NCBI GenBank assembly: GCA_040954595.2
Contig: CM082585.2
Span: 10,664,001 to 10,728,000 of the forward strand
DNA: 64,000 bases
DNA from: Balanoglossus misakiensis
Lineage: Eukaryota > Hemichordata
Reading direction: 5' to 3'
The translations under genes and the position numbers were made by a program. Of this stretch, positions 1 to 11,712 are shown in pieces; within the stretch, counting starts at the first letter, position 1; every line of letters starts with the position of its first letter. The notes under the pieces are model-generated. The model saw only the letters and a program-made list of their open reading frames with translations. It did not search any database and was not told where the DNA came from.

Positions 1-1307
1 AACGACTTTTATTCTATTAAATACTGAATACAAAAACAAAACAAAACAAAACAAAAATGGTCTTGAATAGCATAAACATTATCAACATCACAATAAAGTA
101 TAAAACATGGCAATTTCTCTGCATACCATGAATCTGAATTCTAAAATCTGCTTTAAAAAGTTCCCTACAGGAAATACTCGTACACTAAAACATCTGCAAT
201 CTGACGACATTTCTTATAACTAATACTGCTCAACATGCAACAGACTTGGTGCTCTTTGAAACGTTTACAGAGTAACAGAAATACAAGTCATTTTGGACCC
301 AGGATGCTCATCCTTAGAAGTGAAATTTGTGAAATTTTAAGTGAACAATGTAATAGTGAATAATGCAGAACAGAATTCACAACACAAGGTAGCTGAAAAT
401 TTGAGATAAAAATAGTGATGTATATACCAGTATTATGAACTTGTTACATTTTGATTTAAGATTGCTTCAAATACATTGAAGACAGTGTGACCACTGACTA
501 ACATATACTTCTCTGTGCAGTCCAGGGGAGGGGGTTCTACTTCCATAGAAGAGCTAACCGTTTTGTGAATTTTCAGTCCACGGCAAGAAAATTATTACCA
601 CTTTACAATAACTTTAATTTAATGAAAATTTATAGAACAATTTCACAAGTCAGATTAATGTCCTGTGTTTTTATAATCTGGTTAAAGAAGTCCTTTTGAG
701 TGTACAGTTGGTAGACATTCTCACTGATGCAATGGAATAAAAAGTAATTTTCCCAGTCAAGGTTATTCCAATATTTAGGTACACGGGGAAGGAGTGTGAT
801 AGTTTTTTTTTCAACTGCGTCCAGGACTTAGTATCCAGTTTCCATTTCTTCCTGCAAGATGAAATAGAAAAAGAAATAATAATTGCCTGCAATTTATATG
901 AGTTTATGAACACAGGCAATGAAACAACAGTCTAGAAAAAACCTAAGCCAAATAAAATGTCAAAAACAAATAAAAGAATTAACTGCATTTCCTGTGGGGT
1001 ACACAACCCTTCAATTTATGCAAAACAATATAAATTTGTTAGCAAAACAATTGATTGATTGTTATGTAAATTAGCTGTACCATCAAAAATGAAAGCTAAA
1101 ACAAAAGAATGAATTAAAACACCAAACTAAAATATAACTTGCAATATTCAGTAATGTCATGGCTAACTTTATGAACTATGAAATAATAATTGTTATAACG
1201 ACAAAATAATCCTAAATTAGAAAAAAACACACTAGAGAAGTGAACTATGCTTCTCAACGTTTAAAGAACATTAACTAAGTTGAACTGTCAAGTGATCTAG
1301 CCTGTCT
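1..1307 (-). other. 3' untranslated region of STAG
   Basis: This AT-rich stretch follows the STAG stop codon and has no convincing coding frame on either strand. An AATAAA on the minus strand lies at the extreme left edge, so the window begins almost exactly at the likely end of the STAG transcript. Nothing else is visible. Confidence 0.6.
8..13 (-). terminator. Candidate poly(A) signal of STAG
   Basis: TTTATT on the plus strand reads AATAAA on the minus strand, about 1.3 kb beyond the STAG stop codon. It is the only canonical hexamer noticed in this 3' region. The cleavage site would fall at or just outside the window edge. Confidence 0.5.
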
Positions 1308-4300
1308 CTAAAAACCCACGCTATTGTCTTGGATATCTGGTGAAGTCTCATAAGCTGGTAGGGATTGACGCTGTGTACGACGCCTAGTGGCTTTACGTCT
1401 TGGCTGAATTGGTGTTGGTGGTGGTGACGGGGAGGGTAGCCTAACTGGTGACTAAATTGACACATAATACTACGAAGTTAGCAGTGACACAAGTTTTTGA
1501 GAGGAAACATATTCTGGCTTGATCTCACTAATGATCTGAAGGATTAACTTGTGAACTATGCATACAAACAACATAGATGGAAAATTGCGTGTAAAATGGA
1601 ACCCCAACTACAAGCTATACTGTCTTCAACTTATACTATGATTTTACCTGGCCTTCATCATCAGAACTTTCCTCTTCATCAATCTCATCGTCATCTTCAT
1701 CATCATCCTCTTCCTCATGATGCATGGCAGCTCTGCTCCTACAAGTCAGTGAAAAGCTGCATAATTACTATCATTTCATATTAGATCGAGTAAACATGAC
1801 CTTTTCCCCCAACACAGTCAACTCTTCCAAAGACTTGTGTCCCTAAAGGCATACATTCACTAACATTATGATTTCATACACATTCACTTGTACATGTTTT
1901 GTTCCACTGTATAACTGGCCACTGGAATACACATAGACAAGAAAAGCAAAATATTAAGACACTATATGAGCAGTGCTTTGTGAGCCATAATACTATATGC
2001 TGAATTTCACGCAGTGTAACTTATCTCTGGTGTACCTAGTGACCCTAGTTGATGACCTCCGTGAGTAGCTAACATTGGCTTTGACTCGCTTGTTGCGTTG
2101 GCTGCTTAGCCAGGAGAGCTGGGAGGATTGTGATTTGCTACTGCCACCATTGAATCTAAGGAGGGTGAGAAGAGAAGAGGGAGACATGCATACAGCAGGG
2201 AGTTATGGCAAGCACCAATCACCTTGGAAGGATATTTTGGGAAAAATGAAGAAAGGCAGAGAAGCAAACCACAGCATGCGGAAATACACAGGACACAGAA
2301 AATTTTGATAGTGGCATATTACAGTGAAGCATGAAATTGATGTGCTTATTTCAGTGTGGTGTAGTTAAAAATGACTTATGTGAGATCATTTACCAATACC
2401 AGTGATCCCCATAAATAGCAGGAGTTGTGTTAGCAAATGTAACCTTATGTTTCTGCTTTTACTATTACATGTTGGTGCAGGGATACACATGATTAGAATG
2501 AGGTACAAATGGAACACAATGTTGGAGAGAGAGACATACACAAGCAAGCAATGTTAGACACAGCAAAACAAAGCACACAGTAGTACATGGAATTCCTTTA
2601 CAGCAAAGCCCAGCATTTCTTTAACACTACTCTTCTGCACTGGAATTCAGTGGTGAGGCTGGTGATGTTTGATTTAGGAGGTTGACAGCAATGGCCGAAG
2701 TTCTCAATATGGGATGTTTCCTCCTTGAAATCAGACACGACTTACTCAAAATCTTTTTCGGAACCTTGCGATGACTCGTCGCCCCTCTCCGAGCTGCCCT
2801 CTTCCTCGACTCTCCGCCGCTTGCTGATTGGTCCGCCGGACATGGCCTCTAAGATCTGCTGCGCTCCTTGCTGCGGCTCCATTGACTGCCTGCCATGCGG
2901 GTGTTGGTGCTGCTGCAGTTGTTGCTGTTGCTGCAGGTAGTGTTGCTGTTGTGCGTGCTGTGGGTGTTGAGGACGCTGGTAGTGTTGCTGCTGAGGAGTG
3001 AGTGGCTGTGTTGGTATCTGCGGCGTGTGGTGTTGTTGGTATTGCTGTTGTTGATGATGTTGTTGCTGCTGCAATTGTTGCTGTTGTTGGATCATCTGTT
3101 CTTTGGAAACCCACTGACTGTCTGTACTGCTCTCATCTGAAATAAAAAATACAAAGCTTAGTTGTGGTTTCTGTCATAAATTTAAGATGGCGATTACAGT
3201 AAAATCTGTTTAAACCTGACACCAAAGGACTGAATATAGAGGTTCTCTTGACTAGGAAAAGCTTCGGTACTGACAGGTCAATGTCTGCAAAACTTGAAAA
3301 TGAACTTGTCCAAAAAAAAAATTCAAACTCTAAGCCCTCTGTCAACAAATTACCTTCAGCTTGCATCATCATCTTTCTCTTGACACCACCATGCTTTCCT
3401 TTCTGTCCATGACCCTTCCCAACTTTTCCTCCCTTTCCGGCAGAACGTCCTGGTCCATGGCCATCAGTGTCAGTCTGGAGTAGGCAGTTCCGGTATATCT
3501 TAATAGGTTGCCACTTTTCACCGTCTTGTTCTAGCATCCCTTCTTTCAAGTTTTTGTCCAAATATGACAATCTGGGGGAAAATAAACTTCAGTGAGAATC
3601 TTGCACAAAAATGTCTTGAAGTTTTGTTTTTTATTCTCTACTGTGAAAGACCATATGTCAGAGTATGTTTACAGAAGACACATTTTCATCGGTTTAGAAG
3701 GCACTTACACTGTCTTTTTGTCCTGCCTCATAAGTTTGCTGCTGAATTCACTGAGTACTTCCAGGTAGCCAATATTCGGAGGTGGGCCGGTAGGATCTCT
3801 CGGATTTTCAAATGGTGTCAAACTGAACACGATACCTTCTCTGTGAACATCAAGTTAGAATACAGAAATAATGAGTAACTTAAGACATTCATTTTGCTGG
3901 AGCAGGTAGATAATAGTACATGAATAAATTTTTATCAACTTCCTGGAGAGAACTGAATGAAGATATTTCCAGTGTTTTTTGAGATATAAGAATTGACTCC
4001 ACATACTTGTGTAGAGCAGCTACGGCATCTCTGGTTTTGATCTGATCCAATCCGAATGTGAGCGAGAATCTCCTGGCTAATTCTTTGATAGCGTTCATTT
4101 GTTGTGCAGCTCTGTCTTGATCAAACTCCTCCTCGTCTTTCATTTCTCTGAACAGCTGTCAATCAACAAGGAAAATAAACATCAGTGTTTCTTGCACACC
4201 ACTGTGATCTCACTCACAAACTGGTTAATTCAAAATGGCAGCATATTCCTGGGTGTTCCTTGGGCCATGATGGATTGCATCACAAAACAAATTCAAAATG

Positions 4301-7300
4301 GCGGCATGACAAAGTAATGGACATTACTTTTAGACCTTACCTGAGCCAGACTTAGTCCCAGCGTCCTAGCACAATCAACTTTATTAATCTCCCTGGATTT
4401 GGCCAATGTCATCTTGATAATATCTCCATAGTCATTATAATACTGCAAAAATCAAACACATCTATGAAACTTACAGTGACGAGATCTGTTTATGAAAAAT
4501 AAACCGCTCAGGTAATAAACTATTATTGAATTAATTATACAGTATTACTGTAATTTAAATTTCGGCAAAATATTCACCTTCATGTAATGTTTAAAGACTG
4601 AAGCAGCTGCCTTCATCTCAATGATGTTGAACACGATGAGTTTACAGAAGCATGCCAGCAGATTCCTTCTTTTGTGAAGCATTTCAATTTTAGCCGAGTC
4701 GTCACCTTCCTCCTCGTCATCATGTCCTGAAATCAAAGACGGAGAAAATCTGTTAAAAAGAGGGTTGACAGCTTGCTGACAAATCCTCTCTATCAGAATT
4801 GACTCACAACGGACTGTAGTAAAACATGCTTGGTCAGTATGAGTGATAAAACAAGTGACTTACCTCCATCTTCATCCTCTACAAAGATGTTTTCTGAAAT
4901 GAACGAGGTCAGATTGTCCTGCAGGTCCCTGTCTGGCGTGTACACCAATGAGTCCAACACGGCGGCACTCTTCCCCAGCTGTTTGCTGAAGGTCACCAGA
5001 AGGTCACAGACCGTGATGAAGGCCTCCTCCTTGACATTGGAGTTGGAGTTGATCAGCATGAGGTTGTTGCACTGTTTGATGGTGTCCGATACGCGCTTTC
5101 TCAGTTTTTTCATATCGCCCTGTAAATACAGTCATAAAGTTATTGCTGTGAACATTTGTGGGATTACAATGTATTGATGCCATTTCTAGTCCCCAAGTGC
5201 AGCTGCCCTTCCCCTATCCAAGTCCCCCCCCCCCCTCAATTTTTTTTTTATCAAACACACCTTGTCTGGATTGCTTTCATCCAATCGTTTCAAACTCCAC
5301 ATCAGAGCACATTGGATACAGCTGATTGCCTTGGTGAGGATCTCTTCCGGGACACTGCGATCATTCCCCTGCTTGACCAGAGTGAAGAGCATGTCGTAGA
5401 GACTCCATCCAGTCAGATCATGATAGCTGGGGAAATAAGGATGTTAAATACTGATAAAACAATTTATATTCTCAATGGCACAAATCTTTGGCCACTGCTT
5501 GGAAGACCATGTACCAGTGTGATCAGGATGCAATGGCTAATATTTCAGTGCATACTTGGGTTCCGAAATAATAACTTACTTGTAGAAGGCATTGATTCTC
5601 TTGATACTGGAGGATACAGCATAGATTTCGTCTTCGTCTGGTTCATCCGACTGAAACATGAAAATAAAGGAGTTTTACTTCAGGCTTTATCTAATATTTT
5701 TCATTTCCTGACTGTGCAAAGTTTTCCCAGATCACTTAGAAAAACGTAAAATCAAGGAATGTAGGTGGAAGTACAGCCAGTCACAAACGGATCTGAGTTT
5801 TGGCATGCTAATATCTGTATTGCTAATCCTGTATTCATCTAAAGAGCAAAGAAATAAACCTGTTACCTCCATGAATGCTTTGTAGCTCCTCTTGGTTTTC
5901 TCTGCCAAGGCGTCAATCAATGTACTCCTGGCAACATCCACTTTGGGTTGGATGGCATACTCTTCATTACACAGGTACTCGATTGTCTTAGCACACGCGT
6001 CTAGCACCTAAGAACCACAGATGATGGAAGATGTCAGGGACATGTTCACAACTAAGTTTTTAACTGGGTGAGCTCTGGGCTAACCCCAGACCAACCTGGG
6101 TTAGCTCATTTAGCACAACACTACCACACCCCATTCCTTGCTGATACTTGTACATGTATATCACACTCTAAGTTGTATCTGCTGTCCGTTCTTTCCCTTT
6201 ATGCGTACGCTTCCTTAAAAATATGATTCAGGCCATATGATGTACGTAATGCCATGTTATTAACCCACCTCAGACTCAGTATGCTTCTCGACGATTTCCT
6301 TCATGTGTTTCAACAAGATATCCAGATGTTTCTCCAGTCGACTTGTCGTGTAGATCTCCACATCAAAGTGTTGCGGGATCTCCAGCAAGTTGGCAACCTT
6401 CTCGGCATCAACGAGGTACTGGAAAGACAGACGTAAAAGACAAATAAAGATGATGTTCTTCAGAATATGCACACTGTGAAAATTCAGATTGTTTTTTCTA
6501 ACACACATGAAACCAGCCAACCATGCTGAACTTTGACCAAGCGCTACCTCAACAAAATCAAACTGCCTTGAGCTTCAATGTGAAAAACACGAATACTTGA
6601 ATCTTAAATTGTTTGAATGATGCACCATGATGGGTAGCTTACCTTAGCAAGAAGATCTGGCAATTTGGTGATGAAATGCTCTGAGAGTTTCATCTTATCA
6701 TCCATCACAGCTTTCTTCTCCTTGCTCGTTAAAATTTGCTGGTGGAACAAAAGAGTACAAAATATTTGATGCATGTGGTTAACATATGTCATTCACTTAA
6801 CATTTCCACATATGTGTCAACCCCATTACACAGTAGACTGTCCAAGTCTTCAATGGGGATGAACCATAGAAGATCAGAGCAAGGGGGTAGAGGCATACAC
6901 ACCTTCTTAGCAGATCCTCTTCCAACAGGTGGATGTCCTTGAGCTGCCTGTCTGACAGCACTCACCATGACCTCTATTAATGCTGTCTCTTGACGATCAT
7001 CCATGGCTGAAAGACATTGGTAACAAAGACTTATTATAACCAGTCCCAAAAAATATTTCAAGCAAAAATGTCATTGTTCTTGAGTGGTCAATCTACCATT
7101 AAAATATTGTTGGAAGATATTTTCACAAAAAAGTGACAATTTGCTTTGAATATACAGATTGAGAGATAGTCTTACCATCTTCGCCCCTGCCCGGTTCTTC
7201 AAGTAACAGCTCGGTCAGACAGTCCCAGTCTTTGACCATTTCGTTGATATCCCACAATGCATCTACCAAATATGCAGCATGTTCATGAAGCTATTGGGGG

Positions 7301-10238
7301 GGGGGGGGGAACAAGAGAAAAACATTCATGAAGATAGGGGACAGAAACACCCATTCATTTCAGGTGAGTCATCACAGTAACAAACGTCGTGTACCACGAG
7401 CAAAATTTCATGTCTCAGTTGTAAAGTAGTTTTCATACCTCGCTTTCAATGAAGAACTGAACCATATCCTTGATAAGTGGAGCATTGGGACTACGTCTCT
7501 TGTTGCTACGGTGACTGGCTTGCACATCATCCCGTTTGAAGAGACATTCATTGAGGAACTCCCCAGCAGCCTGGGCTACATTACGATGAGATGAGTACAC
7601 AAGTTGGTAGACATTCTCTCGGTCTTCAGAGGGCAAGATTTCTTCATTGAACCTGAAAGACAGCATGGTATAAATAAAATACTCAGGTCAATTACTCGAC
7701 ACTGTGAATCTAAACATTCCATCGGCTATCAAAATATGATTGACAATCAACATATCTTGCAAAGGTTTTGACTTACTTGAAGATCAACGTGACAACCTTG
7801 ATGGCTTGCACAGCTACATCAACTTCCTTATCCAGCGTCATGGAAACGATACGATCTTTGAACCTGTTTGTGAAGAGTTCCAGTTTGGGGGCGAGCTCCG
7901 GGTTGGAGTAGAGAGGAATCAGCGCAAACAAACATTTCTGTCTCACCTCACCAACCTGGTGGAAAGAAAACAGTTGGGATGGTGACCAAGTCACAATTTC
8001 TCAAGAATATTTACTATATTGTGAACAATCTCTGTTATGTATCAGCAATTACATGATATTTAGTCCTCCACATAAGAATCATGATGGTATACTAAATGAA
8101 TTTTAACCACTCACTATACCATGGCTGAGGATGGTGACTGGGAAATCTCACCTTATCATGCAGAGTCCAGCCAACATACTTGAGATAGCTGTCACTCAGG
8201 AAAGTCTCGCTGTAGTTCTTCATCCAAATACCAATCTCACCGAGACAGATGGCTCTGATTTCAGGCTGTGTGTCTCTGAAGTACAAGAATGAATGGATTT
8301 GAATAATCACAGAACCGATTAGACTTGTTTTAACAATCACATGGCAGTGTAGGATAATAATACTAACCTGTATCTGTGCACAAACACTCCTTTGAATATA
8401 TTATTCATCATCTGATTCACTTCCTCCATATTTTCTTGAAGTTCCTTTCTCTTTGCCAGCAACATCTCAAGACGTTCGGCAGCTCTCTTAGGCATCTGTT
8501 TGGCCTTCTCAGCATCGTATTGTCTTTGTGTGTTGTCCTGGCTGACACTTAGATTCAAGGCAACGTTGACCAGAGCTGTCATCAACTTCATGGCTGTGCA
8601 AAAAAAGAGACGATTTGTTGCAAATAGGAGCTAAAATACTGTGATCGACCAATGGGGTCTAGCAATTATACAACTCTTGTGTCTCCACACATCGTGTCAA
8701 TTTTCATACACCCGATGGATGGTTTTAACTTACCTGCCAATGTACTGGTGTGTCTGAAAGCTCTGACTTGGGAATCGCTCAGTCCAGTCAGGAGTGAGAT
8801 GACATTGTCCATCAGGTACTGGTCGTACAATATGCTGTATTGACACTGGCGTACCAACAGCTGAACAAACTCACAGAAGTTGTTCTTAAATTTTCTGAAT
8901 GCTTGGCCGGTTTGAATCAAAGGGTAGTCTCCACTCTCCTGTTATGACGAGGGGGAAAAAGAAAGAAATTTAAATCAGATACTAGCTGCATCATTAGAGA
9001 TCCACCACAAAGCAATGAGAAAATGAACACACATGATTTCTGGGCTTGAAGCCAATCCAATTTATTCAGAATCAGCCATTTCAAATCGACAAGACGACAG
9101 CATAAACAGGATCAGACTTTTTTATTTATTTAAAAAAAACAAAAAAACAAAACAAGATCAGACTACTCTACCTCATCAAATTCCTCTGTCATTTTTCTGA
9201 TGATGTCACTGTAGTCCATGTTACCAGACACGTACATCTCCGGTGTGACCACACCCTTACAGCCCGAACACTGCATGAAGTAGTTGATGAGATCAATGAC
9301 AGCCGCATCTCGGTCATTCTTGTATGATTCAATCCATTCATCCACCACAGACTAGTATGTGAAGAAACAGTTAACAGAATTACAAAGGGTTCAATCATTC
9401 AAGATTTCTGTCTTGTCCAAGAGCTTCAAGGTCAAATGGTGTGGTATCCCTAAAGTGTCCTGACTTACCTGAAGTGCACCCTTCCCTTGTTTCACAATTT
9501 CAAATAACGTGACTGGCTCAGCACCATTCTGTTGTTCTAAGTCCTGTTGAACCTTGGCCTTGCTTTTGCCTCGTTTGCCTTTCTTACCCTGGTGTAAACA
9601 AACAAACAATAATCATCATCATCATCATCATCGACGTTGTCGTCGTCATCATCATCATCATCATCATTTTAGACACTGTCCTTCTGAGGTAGCATCACAC
9701 TCTCAGCTGTTGAAAAGCCAACAAGCAAACATACAACACAATTTCAACCCCTGTTTCCCTCTTTCAAACTTACCCCGCCACCTTTGCCAGATTTCTTCTT
9801 CACTTTGGCAGGTTCATGCTCACCCTCCTCACCACCAGAGTGATGGTGTTCAGCTGGTCTACTCAGGCACAACAGAAAAAAGAGTAGTCATTCTATGAGT
9901 GACACATGATTCAAAATGCTACTATGATACTTATTTTTGTGTGTGTTAAAAATACTATCTAAACAGCCCCCTTTTTACCATAATAGTGTGCAGGTGAATG
10001 TTCATGTGCCATAATTTCTCAACTACATTACAAAGTTCACCAAAATCTTTTAAGATCACGAAGCCAGGAACCCTCACCAGGAAAACATAAATTTCAAAAG
10101 TGCTTACTGTGCTGGAGTAGGAGTTGGTGGGAAGAATTCAGCAACTGGATCTTGAGATGGCCCAGGTTCTTCATGCATACTCATGGCAGCTGCAGCCGCA
10201 GCATCTTTCCCTTTCTTACCAGTTCTTCCCGGCATCAT
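1308..10238 (-). CDS. STAG: Cohesin subunit SA/STAG (stromalin), 26 coding exons
   Basis: STAG binds the RAD21 subunit of the cohesin ring in the nucleus and supports sister-chromatid cohesion and chromatin looping. Coding exons in transcript order: 10108-10238, 9774-9858, 9469-9588, 9172-9351, 8734-8938, 8368-8593, 8152-8275, 7777-7955, 7439-7652, 7176-7290, 6903-7006, 6643-6738, 6269-6418, 5867-6007, 5580-5650, 5261-5426, 4864-5119, 4578-4726, 4341-4442, 4007-4155, 3709-3840, 3354-3571, 2746-3136, 2036-2155, 1648-1732, 1308-1451. All phases close, giving 1350 aa (vertebrate STAG about 1230-1270). Family blocks include [10 protein letters not shown] near residue 145, the stromalin conservative domain at about 311-415 ([26 protein letters not shown]) and [20 protein letters not shown] near 965. 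Two ATG codons stand in tandem at the start. Exons 1-22 are clear orthologue matches. Exons 23-26 (Gln-rich, basic, acidic and Pro-rich tail) follow splice sites and phase but are not recognisably vertebrate-like, so they are less certain. Confidence 0.93.
2895..3086 (-). repeat. CAG/CAA-rich tract coding for Gln and His in STAG exon 23
   Basis: Imperfect CAG/CAA triplets with interspersed CAC/CAT codons encode a Gln/His-rich segment of about 65 residues (about residues 1120-1185 of the STAG model). The mixed codons suggest an old, partly stabilised triplet expansion. The antisense strand reads as a long Leu/Val-rich frame, which is only a by-product. Confidence 0.8.
9612..9668. repeat. (ATC)n/(GTC)n microsatellite in a STAG intron
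   Basis: A run of ATC units is interrupted by CGACGTTGTCGTCGTC and then resumes. It lies immediately upstream (in transcript sense) of STAG exon 3, close to the acceptor. Confidence 0.85.
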
Positions 10239-11712
10239 TTGATATTGATTATATCACCACAGAACTACAATATTGGATGTGTTGTAGAAAAAAATGCTTA
10301 TTTAATGTGAAGTACCAATTGTAAGTTTAATTTTATAAATGAAAAACAATGTAAATATATTAAAGGCATGGTGTAATTCTCTTTCCCGAAAAAATATATA
10401 CTCATTTATTTGGATTCATGTTTATAAAAAATAACAAAAATAAAGGTTGGGCGACTCATCATCACATTTCGCATTTCTGACAACTTGGCCTGATGAGGGC
10501 GCTCGTTAGACAGCTAAACAATTATCACTCAAAACAACACTATTTTCAACGATTTATTCCGAGTTCAAACCGTGTCGAGGGAGCCGAAACCGTGTCAGCC
10601 AGCGTAGGACTTACTGCGCAAGTCTCTCGCTTCCAAAACTGGACAAAACTGTATCTACCACAGCTCAGCAGACAACACAAAAGCTTGCGCTGCTGCCAAC
10701 AGACGCCATTTTGGATGCAATTATCCGCTAAATCAGCTTCCATTGCCGGTGTATGTCAGTATTTTACGAACCTACGGCATACTGTGAAGTGTCTTATGCA
10801 AAAAAATGAGATGCATAACTTAAGAAAAATGTAATAACTACCTCACACGCCTCTCCTCCAGATAAGCGCGATTTCCAAGGAATGCCAATGATTTTGGTTT
10901 TCCCGGGAAATATGCTTTTCCGTCGCTTGTTTGAACCTTTATTTTGGCGCGGTACGTGACCCCTTTCCGCCCGACAAGCCCCGAGAATAGCCGAACGAAA
11001 TCTAATGCAGTGATTTTTGGTTAGATGTGGTTATTGGATTTCTTACAACGATAGTTGTGTACATCACTGTCTTAAATACGTTTTATACCTTCCATTGAGT
11101 TGATTTGATGAATAAAATATATTTTATTAACTTGGGGAAATGATTATTGGAGTAAATAATTTCAAACAAGATGGCGATATGCAGGAACTCTTGCAAATGA
11201 ACTCTGTCAAGTTTTGAGTTTTTTGAGTGAGAAGGTGAGACTTGGTCAATTTCAGAACATAGTTCCTGCCTATTCGAAGCAGTTACTGGCAATGGTGTCA
11301 TCTGACAGTGCAAACTTGACGGCAAATGACGTAGGGTTAAGAATGAACCGTCAAAAGACGAAATCCAGGGTTGTGTGTGTGGGTGGGGGGGGGGGGGGGT
11401 AAACAAGCTCTCACTAGTCTCAGATCACCAGCAAATTAAAGAGAGAAGTTATATATGCATGCAGCATTAAAGGCAGTGACTTTAATCATTTGACGTTGAG
11501 ATGCAAACGCATATTGTAATCACTAGCTGAGAAGTTGCCTCTTTGCTCCTACTGAAGTCCTGGATTCACCAGGTGTAAATTTCACTGTCAGTTTCACTGG
11601 TGATACCAGTGTATGAATGGAAAATAATACAAATAGTATGAGTATTGCCAGAGTGATATCATATTAATGGGATTCATTTTTTCTTGTTTTAAATTCAGTG
11701 ATAATAGCCATT
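10239..11712. promoter_or_regulatory. Head-to-head promoter region of STAG and ZC3H13
   Basis: About 1.5 kb separates the two start codons, which point away from each other. The part near 10840-11000 is locally GC-richer, with GGCGCGG-like words. YY1-like CCAAAATGGCG (antisense of 10704-10714) and CAAGATGGCG (11167-11176) are present. A splice acceptor ending at 11698 precedes the ZC3H13 ATG, so that gene has at least one upstream non-coding exon in this interval. A poly-G run sits at 11385-11399. No convincing coding frame was found. Confidence 0.55.

Noticed and set aside
2895-3140. Leu/Val-rich plus-strand frame opposite the STAG Gln tract
   Set aside because: A by-product of CTG/TTG triplets; the minus-strand exon explains the sequence.
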